Counted from the first letter of the stretch, positions 1 to 8,244 are shown. The stretch: 47,753 bases of DNA from CAZNXJ01 sp964577115 (GCA_964577115.1 CAZNXJ010000036.1:1-47753); one strand, 5' to 3'. Numbers and translations: made by a program. The notes: a model not told the origin generated them from the sequence alone.

Positions 1-1291
1 GCATTTGCCAGGCGAGCCAGCTGGGAATGTGCACGCCGTTGGTGATGTGGCCGATCGGAATTTCTTCTTCGCTGCGCCAGGGCCAGAGATGCGCCCACAT
101 GCGGCGCGAGATATGGCCGTGCAACTGGCTCACCGCGTTCGCTCGGCGCGACATTTTCAATCCTAGCACGGTCATGCAGAACGATTCGGTGTCGTTCTGC
201 GGTTCGACGCGTCCCAGGCCCATCAGCTGGTGGAAGGAGATGCCCAGCGCATCGCGCAGCGGACCAAGGTGTTCCTCAATCAAACCGCCGTCAAAGCGGT
301 CGTGGCCGGCCGGGACGGGCGTGTGCGTGGTGAAGACGGTTTGCCGAGCGACCTCGCGCATTGCGTCGTCGAACGTGAGCCCGTCGTCTTGCATGCGTTC
401 GCGCGCGGCTTCGAGTGTCGCGAAGGCGCTGTGCCCTTCATTGAGATGGTACACGCCGGGCGTGATGCCAAGTGCCCTGAGAGCGCGGACGCCGCCGACG
501 CCGAGCAGCAGCTCCTGGCGAACTCGCGTCCGCTCGTCTCCGCCATACAAGCGGCTCGTCAGCTCCCGGTCGTGCGGAGTGTTGCCGTCGACGTTCGAGT
601 CGAGCAGAAACAGGCGGACGCGACCGACCTGAAGCTGCCAGACCTTCGCAAAGAGTTTGCCGTTGCGCGTCTCGATGCTCACCGTGATCGGCTCGCCGTT
701 GGGCGACAGCGCCGGCTCCATGGGCAGGTTCTCGACTTTCGTTTCGAGATACTCTTCGCGCTGATAGCCGTTCTCGTCGAGATGCTGCTTGAAATACCCC
801 TGGTCATAGAACAGGCCGATGCCAACGAGGGGAATGGCCAGCCCGCTGGCGCTCTTGATGTGGTCGCCCGACAGTACGCCGAGCCCGCCCGAATAAATGG
901 GAATTGATTCGTGAAGACCGAACTCGGCCGAAAAATACGCGACCGGCTTCGAACCGAGCACCCCGGCTTCGGTCGCGGCCCACGTATTCTTCTCGGACAT
1001 GTATTCCTTGAGACGCCGGTAGGCGTAGTTGATGCGGCTAAAGAGCACCATTTCCGTGGCGCGAACCGCGAGCCGTTCCGGCGTGAATTCCTTTAGCAGC
1101 GCGATGGGATTGTGATCCAGCTGCCGCCATCGAATGGGGTCGAGATCGCGGAACAGGTTGATGACTTCCGGGTGCCACGTCCACCATAGGTTACGGGCCA
1201 GCGCCATGCACTTATCGTAAGTTGCTTGCGCTGTAAGCTCGTCGCCGGTGACGGTTACTTCCGGTGACGCGAGTGTGTCGATCTGCGACAT
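1..1291 (-). CDS. glgP: Alpha-glucan (glycogen) phosphorylase, 3' end cut off by the window
   Basis: Phosphorolysis of alpha-1,4-glucans to glucose 1-phosphate in the cytoplasm, using PLP. The N-terminal 430 residues are visible; the C-terminal half with the PLP lysine lies outside the window. Seen in the translation: AEFGLHESIPIYSGGLGVLS followed by GDH, FTTHTPVPAGHDRF and HITNGVHIPSWLAW, all hallmark blocks of the short bacterial/archaeal alpha-glucan phosphorylase group (TIGR02094 type) rather than the classical MalP/GlgP group. The N-terminal segment with NLWWTWHPE is also typical. The start is ATG at 1291 (protein begins MSQIDTLASPEV), preceded by GGAGAAGGG. A promoter-like site lies about 90 bp upstream. 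The gene is divergent from the BON-domain gene and no other glycogen genes are in view. Confidence 0.93.
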   Translation of the reverse strand, partial: MSQIDTLASPEVTVTGDELTAQATYDKCMALARNLWWTWHPEVINLFRDLDPIRWRQLDHNPIALLKEFTPERLAVRATEMVLFSRINYAYRRLKEYMSEKNTWAATEAGVLGSKPVAYFSAEFGLHESIPIYSGGLGVLSGDHIKSASGLAIPLVGIGLFYDQGYFKQHLDENGYQREEYLETKVENLPMEPALSPNGEPITVSIETRNGKLFAKVWQLQVGRVRLFLLDSNVDGNTPHDRELTSRLYGGDERTRVRQELLLGVGGVRALRALGITPGVYHLNEGHSAFATLEAARERMQDDGLTFDDAMREVARQTVFTTHTPVPAGHDRFDGGLIEEHLGPLRDALGISFHQLMGLGRVEPQNDTESFCMTVLGLKMSRRANAVSQLHGHISRRMWAHLWPWRSEEEIPIGHITNGVHIPSWLAWQM

Positions 1292-1377
1292 CGCAATCCC
1301 TTCTCCACTATCTCGACTACCAATCCATGCCGTATTGCTCGTCGGACACGACCGCCCGATAAGTGAAAAGTCGTTGG

Positions 1378-1406
1378 ATTATATCGACTTATTGGCGACG
1401 GGTCGA
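1378..1406 (-). promoter_or_regulatory. Sigma70-like promoter for the phosphorylase gene
   Basis: On the minus strand TCGACC (1406-1401), a 17-base spacer and a perfect TATAAT (1383-1378). It would start transcription near 1371, leaving a leader of about 80 bases before the ATG at 1291. Predicted from pattern only. Confidence 0.45.
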
Positions 1407-1826
1407 CATGAGAACACAGCTCTTCGAGGTTTCGGGGGGAGCACAGCCGGGAGAGGGGCGGGGAATGGCAAAAGCGGGCAGGAGTTCTCCGGCAGGGGCT
1501 AAGACTTCCGAGCTGAAGACGGTGGGTGGAGTGGCGGAGCGATGCGCGCGATTTACACCGTGAGATTCTGTAACAACAACTCCACGGTGTCTCCGGAGCC
1601 CTGAACCCTGAGCTCGAAACCCTGCATTTGAACTTCACCGGACGCGCGATCGAACGCTGCCGGGATGTATGCATCGCCGGCGCGCGCCACTTGCGTATCG
1701 GTTGTATGGGTTCACCAGTGTTGCGCGCCGAGTGTGAATTTGCCGTTTATTACGGATGGAATTTGTCGCAGCCCACGCATGCGATGTGCAAGGAAACACG
1801 CGCGCGATGTCTTCGAATGACGAAAC
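1407..1826. other. Intergenic stretch without a convincing gene
   Basis: Between the divergent phosphorylase and BON genes. Open frames here (for example one from 1628 to 1990) have no recognisable domain, poor starts and run through the promoter and hairpin of the next gene, so I take them as chance. The only structure I see is the short heptamer array at 1596-1623. Confidence 0.5.
1596..1623 (+). repeat. Heptamer tandem repeat, 4 copies
   Basis: Four consecutive 7-mers in one phase: GAGCCCT, GAACCCT, GAGCTCG, AAACCCT. They are intergenic and resemble the longer array at 47595-47671 and, in reverse orientation, the one at 44364-44384. Confidence 0.55.
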
Positions 1827-1856
1827 TTGACATCGCGCGCGGCAAAGGGCTACAGT
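1827..1856 (+). promoter_or_regulatory. Sigma70-like promoter for the BON-domain gene
   Basis: Perfect -35 TTGACA (1827-1832), 18-base spacer, -10 TACAGT (1851-1856). A start near 1863 would give a leader of about 105 bases that contains the hairpin at 1929-1946. Confidence 0.5.
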
Positions 1857-1928
1857 GGGCAGACACCGAGCTCACGAGGAAAATTCCGTGGGATTACCGG
1901 CTCGGTGGCTCACTCTTCACAGTGTTTG

Positions 1929-1946
1929 CGTCCTCGGATGAGGACG
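1929..1946 (+). other. Hairpin in the leader of the BON-domain gene
   Basis: CGTCCTC (1929-1935) and GAGGACG (1940-1946) pair perfectly around the loop GGAT. The in-frame ATG at 1938 starts in this loop, which argues that this ATG is not the normal start and that the ATG at 1968 is used. A regulatory role is speculation. Confidence 0.35.
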
Positions 1947-1967
1947 TCCAGGAAAAGGCCCAAGAGG

Positions 1968-2192
1968 ATGCTGCAAACGGGGACCTTTGACGCGGAACAA
2001 CGAGCGCGTGCTGCGCTTGCTTCCAGTCCGATCTTCGCCATTCGTGACATCCGCGTCGATCAAAGCGGGACGGGGCACCTGGTGCTCACCGGACGAGTTG
2101 ATTCGTTCTACCACAAGCAGGTCGCGCAGGAGGTGGTTCGCGCAGTCGTGCGGGGACAACAGATCGTCAACTCGATCGATGTTGTCGATTAA
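1968..2192 (+). CDS. Small BON-domain protein
   Basis: A 74-residue protein made almost entirely of one BON-like module: an alpha helix (FDAEQRARAALASS), the beta strand with IRVDQSGTGHLVLTGRV, a second helix (FYHKQVAQEVVRAVV) and a last strand IVNSIDVVD. BON domains are small alpha/beta folds thought to bind phospholipids or partner proteins; no signal peptide is visible here, so a cytoplasmic location is likely. Start: ATG at 1968 chosen because the protein then begins with the domain; AGGAAAAGG lies upstream but far (about 11 bases). An in-frame ATG at 1938 would add ten basic residues. It has its own promoter-like site. Function in the cell is unknown. Confidence 0.7.
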   Translation: MLQTGTFDAEQRARAALASSPIFAIRDIRVDQSGTGHLVLTGRVDSFYHKQVAQEVVRAVVRGQQIVNSIDVVD

Positions 2193-2249
2193 CGAACCTT
2201 CGCCCACCGATCGTCGAAGCGAGCCGCGTAACGCTTGGCGTGTGCGCTC

Positions 2250-2912
2250 TCATTGCGGCAGTTTGCCGTGTCGGCGGAGATAGTCGAGCACGGTGTCGGC
2301 GAGTTGTTCGGGGGACTGGCGGGCCGCGTCCAGGTGCAGTTCGGCGCTGAGCGGCGGTTCGTACGGGGCGGAAATACCCGTGAACTCGGGAATGGCCCCG
2401 GTGCGAGCCTTCTTATAGAGGCCTTTGGGATCGCGTTGTTCGCAGACTTCGAGCGGGGCGTCGACCCACACCTCGATGAAGTCGCCGGCACGCGCCGCTT
2501 CGATGCGCGAGCGGACAAGGTCGCGATCGCGGCGGTAAGGGCTGACGAATGCGGCAAGTGTAATGATGCCTGCCGAGGCGAATAGCTCGGCCACCGCGCC
2601 GATGCGGCGGATGTTTTCTTCACGATCCATCGGACCGAAGCCCAAGCCGAATCGCTCGGCGAATTCGGCACCATGTCCGGCCAGCAGTTGCGGGCTCGCA
2701 TTGAGCCCCATGCGCACGTTGTCTCCATCGAGCAGGAAGCTGCGAGCGCCCATGGCGTGTAGTCGTTCGTCCACCAGGTTCGCAATCGTGCTTTTTCCGC
2801 AGCCGCTCAGCCCAGTGAACCACACCACAAAACCCGGATGCCGGTTCAGTTGCTCGCGCTGCTCCCGCGAAACGCGGTGCGAATGCCAAACGACTTCCAC
2901 AGGATCGCTCAT
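2250..2912 (-). CDS. cysC: Adenylylsulfate (APS) kinase
   Basis: Phosphorylates adenosine 5'-phosphosulfate to PAPS with ATP, in the cytoplasm. In the 220-residue protein: P-loop GLSGCGKS at 34-41, LDGDNVRMGLN at 61-71 (substrate site), DREENIRRIG at 97-105, FVSPYRRDRD around the serine at 124 that is phosphorylated in this family, and DPKGLYKKAR at 161-170. Between GLN and LGFG there are about 15 extra residues (roughly 73-88) relative to the usual CysC of about 200 residues. The start is ATG at 2912 with AGGA eight bases upstream; the frame is open further but has no better start. No ATP sulfurylase gene (cysN, cysD or sat) is adjacent, so PAPS might serve sulfation as well as assimilation; this is inference. 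Confidence 0.93.
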   Translation of the reverse strand: MSDPVEVVWHSHRVSREQREQLNRHPGFVVWFTGLSGCGKSTIANLVDERLHAMGARSFLLDGDNVRMGLNASPQLLAGHGAEFAERFGLGFGPMDREENIRRIGAVAELFASAGIITLAAFVSPYRRDRDLVRSRIEAARAGDFIEVWVDAPLEVCEQRDPKGLYKKARTGAIPEFTGISAPYEPPLSAELHLDAARQSPEQLADTVLDYLRRHGKLPQ

Positions 2913-3032
2913 CGTTGTTCCTTGCTGCTTGTTGCTCGGCGGCGCCTGAACGTCACATTGTGTCCCGGCAACCTTGGAGAGCGTGCCTCTTCGCACCTGG
3001 CGCTGCGGGCCGGTCGAGCGTTGCTAACGTTG

Positions 3033-4109
3033 CTAATCCTCAATCCCTGCCAGCTCGCACAGATTGGCTGACATCACGTTTTGCGGGCAGCTCCAGACGA
3101 GGAAGAACAGGGCTTCGCGGCACCAGCGCCCAGCCGGATGGCCGATAACGTAGCCCGCGCCTTTGGCGGCAACCAGGGCGGCCTGGGACGCGCGGAGGAC
3201 CAGGCTGTTCGCGCGCGCTCGCAGTTGTTCGTTGCTGCATACCGGATTGCCTTCGGCCACTGCGAGCAGGTCCCTGATGGTTTCATCCAGCTCGCGGCGC
3301 AGGGCCTGCGTTGCCTCGTCCAGTTCGCCACGCTTGGTCGCTTCACGCTCGAGGTACTCGGTGGCGGTTGTGGCGAGCCCCAGGGCGAGCGTCGAGGTTT
3401 GCAGGCCGCCGGTGTTCGCGCCGGTGCCGCGCTTCATGACGTCTTCGGCGGGCCCCGCGAGCACCCACTCGCTCGGCAGCTCGACATTTTCAAAATGCGC
3501 TGGGCCCGTATGGCTAGCCGACAAACCAACCAAGGAAAGGGCGGGCGGGATACGCACTCCCGGGAGATCCGTCGGCACCACAGCCAGAATTTGCCGGCCG
3601 TCATCGAGCGTGGCGCCGATCACCAGGTGATGCGCATGCACGGCGCCGGTGATCCAAGGACTGTAGCCGTTGAGCCGGAAGCCGGTCGATGTTTGTTCGG
3701 CACGCAACACCGGCCGGCCCAAATGCTGACGGCTTGTTGTCAGATGGGAAATGCCGACGGTGGCGAAAGTGCGGCCCGCGATCAGGTCGCCGAGCAGCCG
3801 CTTGTGCAGTACCGTGTTATCGCTGGCAGCGATCCGCTGGCATGCGCCCATCCGCTGCGTAATGACAAAGGTCGTGGTGAGGCAGGCGGCGCTAAGCGCG
3901 AGATAGCCGCGGCAGATGTCCGCGGGCGACCAGGCCTGACCGCCAAAACTCGGTTCCAGGAACCACTCGTAGACACCATACTCGCCGCACAACACGAGCT
4001 GATCAGCAGGCCACGCGCCGGGCGTGTCGAGTTCGGCGGACCGTTTGGCCAACTCGGCTGTAAGTTCGGCCAGTGCCGGATCGTCTGGCGAACGAATTGT
4101 CGAAGGCAT
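3033..4109 (-). CDS. Acyl-CoA dehydrogenase-like flavoprotein, divergent
   Basis: A 358-residue protein with the layout of the acyl-CoA dehydrogenase superfamily: N-terminal helices (PALAELTAELAKRSAEL), a middle beta domain with HLTTSRQHLGRPVL and FRLNGYSPWITGA (equivalent to the ITEPxxGSD and WITNG motifs), LSLVGLSASHTGPAHFENVE, and a C-terminal helical domain. It is shorter than the usual 380-400 residues, and the C-terminal stretch REALFFLVWSCPQN stands where classical enzymes carry the IYEGT motif with the catalytic glutamate, which is absent. It may therefore be a flavin enzyme of other chemistry. Start ATG at 4109 was chosen because the upstream extension has no family similarity; the ribosome site is weak. 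It lies 120 bp upstream of cysC, same strand; substrate unknown. Confidence 0.72.
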   Translation of the reverse strand: MPSTIRSPDDPALAELTAELAKRSAELDTPGAWPADQLVLCGEYGVYEWFLEPSFGGQAWSPADICRGYLALSAACLTTTFVITQRMGACQRIAASDNTVLHKRLLGDLIAGRTFATVGISHLTTSRQHLGRPVLRAEQTSTGFRLNGYSPWITGAVHAHHLVIGATLDDGRQILAVVPTDLPGVRIPPALSLVGLSASHTGPAHFENVELPSEWVLAGPAEDVMKRGTGANTGGLQTSTLALGLATTATEYLEREATKRGELDEATQALRRELDETIRDLLAVAEGNPVCSNEQLRARANSLVLRASQAALVAAKGAGYVIGHPAGRWCREALFFLVWSCPQNVMSANLCELAGIED

Positions 4110-4246
4110 CGCTGTACCGCTCGGTTCGCGCAAGAAGGGATGAATCGTTCGGCTACGCGTCAAATTGTAACGGTGCGCGCCGCAAGGCAACCACGAACCC
4201 GCGCGGCGCACGATAGATCGACATGCAAGGACGCGTCCTGCTGCGG

Positions 4247-5323
4247 TTACTCGGCATCCCGCGGGGCGAGCGCCGCGACGCGCGCCAGCTGCTGTTCGAT
4301 CTCGGCCAGTCCCTCGAGAAACTCGGGCTCGATCACGAGGGCTCGCAGCGGCACACCGGCCAGCTGCGAGACCGCTAGCTTCACAAGGTCCTTATGCGTG
4401 CAGACGACCAGGCCACACTCCGGGTGGGTTCGCACCCACTTCGTCAGTTCACCGACATCCTCACGCGTGTACGCGTGATGATCCGGGAAGACGCGCAATT
4501 CGGCGATCTGTCCACCGGCCCGCTCGAGCGTTTGGCGGAACCCCCGCGGATTGCCGATGCCGCAAAAGGCGAGGCATTTGGAGCGACGCAGTTGCTCAAC
4601 CGGTTCGCTCTGCCCGTCAGCACTTAGCAGGAGCCGGGGCCGGTAAGCGAGCTCGAACCAGGCGGCCTGAGGCGCTTTGCGTGCGACGAGCTCGCGCACG
4701 GCTTGCCTCTCCGAGGCATTGACCAGGTCAGCGCGCGACAGCCCCACCATGCTGGCGCGCCGCAAGCCCTTCAGCGGCTCGCGCAGCAGCCCGCGCGGCA
4801 GGAGGTGCCCGTAGCCGAAGGGTTGGAGCGCGTCGAGCAGCACGATATCGAGATCGCGAGCCAGCCGCCGGTGTTGAAAGCCGTCGTCGAGCACCGCAAT
4901 CTGCGAGGCAAACTCTTCGGCCGCCAGGTTCACCGCTGCGACTCGGTCCGGCTGCTGAACGTGGGGCACGTCGGGCAGCCGCTGTTCCAGCTCAAGCGCC
5001 TCGTCATTCAGCGCCCCGTCCGGCGCCCCGTACCCGCGGCTCAGCAGCACAACGCGCAGGTCGAGCCCGCGTAGATAGCGAGCGACCCACGCGACAAGGG
5101 GCGTTTTGCCCGTGCCGCCGGTCGTCAGATTTCCGATACTGACGACCGGAATCGGAGCGTGCTGGACGAGCTCGGGCCGGCGGTCATAGCGCCGGTTGCG
5201 CCACAGGACGGCCAGCGCGTAAGGCAGCTCGCCCAGCGTCAAAGCCCCACGCGCCAGGCGTGCGGCGAACCCGCGGCGCTGGCCGCTGATGAGCGCTTCC
5301 CACCGAGCGGGATCGAGGCGCAT
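4247..5323 (-). CDS. lpxK: Tetraacyldisaccharide 4'-kinase
   Basis: Transfers phosphate from ATP to the 4' position of the lipid A disaccharide precursor at the inner face of the cytoplasmic membrane. Seen: P-loop region SIGNLTTGGTGKTPLVAW at about residues 62-79, preceded by the hydrophobic/basic N-terminal helix (LPYALAVLWRNRRYD), VLLSRGYGAPDG, and VLDDGFQHRRLARDLDIVLL, all characteristic of LpxK. Length 358 is normal to slightly long. The ATG at 5323 is only 7 bp after the stop of the isocitrate dehydrogenase gene, with no good ribosome site of its own, so translation is probably coupled. Together with KdtA in this window it indicates that the organism makes Kdo-lipid A. Confidence 0.94.
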   Translation of the reverse strand: MRLDPARWEALISGQRRGFAARLARGALTLGELPYALAVLWRNRRYDRRPELVQHAPIPVVSIGNLTTGGTGKTPLVAWVARYLRGLDLRVVLLSRGYGAPDGALNDEALELEQRLPDVPHVQQPDRVAAVNLAAEEFASQIAVLDDGFQHRRLARDLDIVLLDALQPFGYGHLLPRGLLREPLKGLRRASMVGLSRADLVNASERQAVRELVARKAPQAAWFELAYRPRLLLSADGQSEPVEQLRRSKCLAFCGIGNPRGFRQTLERAGGQIAELRVFPDHHAYTREDVGELTKWVRTHPECGLVVCTHKDLVKLAVSQLAGVPLRALVIEPEFLEGLAEIEQQLARVAALAPRDAE

Positions 5324-5330
5324 TGCGCGG

Positions 5331-6428
5331 CTACTTCATCTTGTCGCAAATGGCCTGTGCCATTTCGCGCGTGCCGACGGCAGTCGGGTCGTCGCGGTTG
5401 GGCTTCAGGTCGTACGTGACCGATTTGCCTTCCTTGATCACAGCGGCGACGGCGTTCTCGAGCTTGTCGGCCGCTTCGCGCTCGCCGAGGTAACGCAGCA
5501 TGAGCATGGCCGAGAGGATCAGCGCCGTTGGGTTGACCTTGTTCTGGCCCTTGTACTTCGGCGCACTGCCGTGCGTTGCTTCGAACACGGCGCCGTTGGG
5601 GCCCAAGTTCATGCCGGGCGCCATGCCCAGACCGCCGATCAAGCCGGCGCCGACGTCGCTGACGATGTCACCGTAGAGGTTTGGCAGCACCAGCACGTCG
5701 TACAGCTCGGGTTTCTGTGTGAGCTGCATGCACATGTTGTCGACGATGCGTTCCTCGAACTCGATGTCCTTATATTCCTCGGCGACTTTCTGAGCGGTCG
5801 CGAGGAACAGGCCATCCGAGTACTTCATGATGTTCGCCTTATGGACGGCCGTGACCTTCTTACGGCCATTCTCGCGAGCGTAGTCGAACGCGCAGCGCAC
5901 GATGCGTTCGCTGCCCGAAACGCTGATCGGCTTAATCGAGACACCCGTCTCTTCGCCTTTCGTCTTAATTTTGCGGTCGGACGGAAGACCGTTGATGAAG
6001 TCGATCAGCTTCTGCGTTTCTTCCTTGCCCGCCTCGAACTCGACACCGGCATACAGGTCTTCCGTGTTCTCGCGAACGATAACGATATCCACACCGACTT
6101 CGCTGAAGAAGCTGCGGACGCCGGGATAGTACTTGCACGGCCGAATGCAGGCGTACAGGCCGAGCTCCTGGCGGAGGAAGACGTTGATGCTGCGGAAACC
6201 CGTGCCAACCGGCGTGGTGATCGGAGCCTTCAGGGCGCAGCGCGTACGGCGGACGCTTTCGAGCACGCTGTCGGGCAGCGGGGTGCCAAGCCGCTCCATG
6301 ACGTCGATGCCGGCTTCCTGGACGTCCCAGTTGATTTGGACGCCGGTGGCGTCGACACACATGCGCGCGGCTTCGGCCAATTCCGGACCCGTGCCGTCTC
6401 CCGTAATTAATGTGACTTCGTGGGCCAT
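5331..6428 (-). CDS. NAD-dependent isocitrate dehydrogenase (IMDH-like family)
   Basis: Oxidative decarboxylation of isocitrate to 2-oxoglutarate in the TCA cycle. The 365-residue protein has TLITGDGTGPEL, the substrate arginine region SINVFLRQELGLYACIRPCK, RENTEDLYAGVE, VHKANIMKYSDGLF, and the metal/NAD site LPNLYGDIVSDVGAGLIGGL followed by ATHGSAPKYKGQNKVNP. RENTEDLYAG and the IDH3-like length favour isocitrate over 3-isopropylmalate; a homoisocitrate dehydrogenase cannot be excluded. Start ATG at 6428 has GGAGGAGG upstream. The protein ends 7 bp before lpxK, so both are likely one transcript, an odd pairing of central metabolism and lipid A synthesis. Confidence 0.9.
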   Translation of the reverse strand: MAHEVTLITGDGTGPELAEAARMCVDATGVQINWDVQEAGIDVMERLGTPLPDSVLESVRRTRCALKAPITTPVGTGFRSINVFLRQELGLYACIRPCKYYPGVRSFFSEVGVDIVIVRENTEDLYAGVEFEAGKEETQKLIDFINGLPSDRKIKTKGEETGVSIKPISVSGSERIVRCAFDYARENGRKKVTAVHKANIMKYSDGLFLATAQKVAEEYKDIEFEERIVDNMCMQLTQKPELYDVLVLPNLYGDIVSDVGAGLIGGLGMAPGMNLGPNGAVFEATHGSAPKYKGQNKVNPTALILSAMLMLRYLGEREAADKLENAVAAVIKEGKSVTYDLKPNRDDPTAVGTREMAQAICDKMK

Positions 6429-6597
6429 GAGTTTGCGGCCTCCTCCAAGGGTGCAATAGGGCAGATTGATTCGAACAAAATACAGGAACGCCGCGCGTGT
6501 TCGCGGAGGCGCAAAGCTTTCGCCAAGAGACGGCGCGGCAACCGCACCGGGTGCGAGAGTGTCTTAACAGAAGGGTTTCCGACCGTCAACGCACCCG

Positions 6598-8151
6598 TCA
6601 GAGCACCGGGCCGACGACCCACGGAACGAACTCCTCGTCGCCGATCCCCTGCGCTTCGCTCTTGGTCTTCTTTCCACTGGCGACCGCCAGAATCTCCTCG
6701 AAAATCTCGCGGCCGACCGATTCCACCGTGCCGTGTCCGTCGAGGATCTTACCGGCGTTCAGGTCCATGTCGTCTTCCATGCGCTCGTACATCGGCGTGT
6801 TCGTCGCGACCTTGATCGAGGGGCTCGGTTTGCAGCCGAAGCAGCTGCCACGCCCCGTCGTAAACACAACGACGTTCGCTCCCCCCGCCACCATCCCCGT
6901 GACGCTGGGCGGGTCGTAGCCCGGCGTGTCCATGACGACGAACCCCTTGGCGGTAACCGGTTCGGCGTACTGGTACACGTCGACAAGCGCCGTCGAGCCG
7001 CCTTTGGCGATAGCGCCGAGCGACTTCTCGACGATCGTTGTCAGACCCCCTTCCTTGTTGCCGACGGACGGGTTGTTGTCGAGTTCGGCTCCGAAAACAC
7101 CCGCATACCACTGCCACCAGCGGATACGTTCGAGCAGCTTCTCGGCCACTTCGACCGAAACGGCCCGCCGCGTCAGCAAATGTTCAGCACCGTAGATTTC
7201 GCTCGTTTCCGAAAGGATCGACGTACCGCCGCAGGCCACGAGCAGGTCAGAGGCGATGCCGAGCGCCGGGTTGGCGGTGATCCCGGAGTTGCCGTCCGAG
7301 CCACCGCATTCGGTGCCCAGAACGATTTCACTCGCCGGAATCGGCTCGCGCCGCACGTCGTTCGCGCGGGGCAGCAGCTCGGCAATCGCACGCACCCCCG
7401 CTTCGATTGTTTTCGCCGTGCCGCCGGAGTCCTGAATCGACAGCATGGGAGGCAGCCGAGGTGAATCCGTGGTGCCGCCGATCTGGATGAGCCGCTGGCT
7501 ATCCACCAGGTAGCCGAGGGCGCCTTGTTCGCAGCCGAGCCCGACGAGTAGGTACGCGCCGATGTTGGGGTGCCGCGCAATGCCGGCCAGCACGCGGTTC
7601 AGCATCTGATGAGCCGTCCCGCCGTACTGCATGCCGCAGCCCCACTCGTGCTTGAATGCGACCACGCCGTCCACGTTCGGGTAATCACGCAGCGCGTCGC
7701 CCCGAAAACGCTCGGCAATGTACTTCGCCACGGAGGCCGAGCAGTTCACGTTCGAGATCACGGCCACATAGTTACGCGTACCGGCTTTGCCGTTGGCCCG
7801 GCGATAGCCCTGGAACGTACGGTCCCGGATCGGCTCGGGAGGTGGTGGAATCTCCTGCGCCGACGCGTAGTTCCGATCGAACTCGCCCGACGCCAGATTG
7901 TGGACATGCACCCAATCGCCCGGCTCGATGTCCTCGGTCGCGAAACCGATCACCTGCCCGTACTTCCGGACCCGCTCCCCCCGCCGTATTGGCTGTACGG
8001 CGATCTTGTGGCCGAGCTTAATGGGCACACGGGTTGCGAGCCGCTTGTCGCCGGCTTCGAGGCGGGTTTCTGCCGGCAGCGGGCGAGCGGCGACGCAGAT
8101 ATTGTCCTCGGGATGCAGAAAAATAACGGGCGAGGAAGCGGTCGACGGCAT
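6598..8151 (-). CDS. UxaA/GarD-family altronate or galactarate dehydratase
   Basis: Dehydrates a hexonate or hexarate (altronate, galactarate or related) to a 2-keto-3-deoxy acid. The 517-residue protein joins an N-terminal SAF-like domain (about 1-90, with GHKIAVQPIRRGERVRKYGQ and IGFATEDIEPGDWVHVHN) to the large catalytic domain: GYRRANGKAGTRNY, FKHEWGCGMQ, LVGLGCEQ, LGTECGGSDGNSGITANPA and TTGRGSCFGCKPSPSIKVAT. Conserved cysteines fit the metal-dependent family, and length matches fused UxaA/GarD enzymes. The substrate cannot be told from sequence. It is the first minus-strand gene at the divergent promoter region 8152-8369; no transporter or kinase for sugar acids is adjacent. No clear ribosome site before the ATG at 8151. 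Confidence 0.9.
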   Translation of the reverse strand: MPSTASSPVIFLHPEDNICVAARPLPAETRLEAGDKRLATRVPIKLGHKIAVQPIRRGERVRKYGQVIGFATEDIEPGDWVHVHNLASGEFDRNYASAQEIPPPPEPIRDRTFQGYRRANGKAGTRNYVAVISNVNCSASVAKYIAERFRGDALRDYPNVDGVVAFKHEWGCGMQYGGTAHQMLNRVLAGIARHPNIGAYLLVGLGCEQGALGYLVDSQRLIQIGGTTDSPRLPPMLSIQDSGGTAKTIEAGVRAIAELLPRANDVRREPIPASEIVLGTECGGSDGNSGITANPALGIASDLLVACGGTSILSETSEIYGAEHLLTRRAVSVEVAEKLLERIRWWQWYAGVFGAELDNNPSVGNKEGGLTTIVEKSLGAIAKGGSTALVDVYQYAEPVTAKGFVVMDTPGYDPPSVTGMVAGGANVVVFTTGRGSCFGCKPSPSIKVATNTPMYERMEDDMDLNAGKILDGHGTVESVGREIFEEILAVASGKKTKSEAQGIGDEEFVPWVVGPVL

Positions 8152-8238
8152 AGACTTTTACGAGTTTACGGGGGAGGGAGATGCGTGGGTACTCGGCGAC
8201 GAGCAGCCCGTATTCGACCATCCTCCGGCGGGTTCGTC

Positions 8239-8244
8239 TATAAT
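8239..8244 (+). promoter_or_regulatory. Perfect -10 box for the gene at 8370
   Basis: TATAAT at 8239-8244; a weak -35 (TTCGAC, 8213-8218) lies 20 bases upstream. The same bases read TATTAT on the minus strand (8245-8240), so a minus-strand promoter for the dehydratase gene could overlap it. Predicted leader for the plus-strand gene is about 120 bases. Confidence 0.4.

Noticed and set aside
1628..1990. 120-codon plus-strand frame before the BON-domain gene
   Set aside because: No domain; runs through the promoter and leader hairpin of the BON gene in a different frame.
3081..4478. 465-codon plus-strand frame opposite the acyl-CoA-dehydrogenase-like gene
   Set aside because: No domain similarity, composition typical of an antisense shadow in GC-rich DNA; the minus-strand protein has clear family motifs.
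5289..6410. 373-codon plus-strand frame opposite isocitrate dehydrogenase
   Set aside because: Antisense shadow; the opposite strand encodes an intact, well conserved enzyme.
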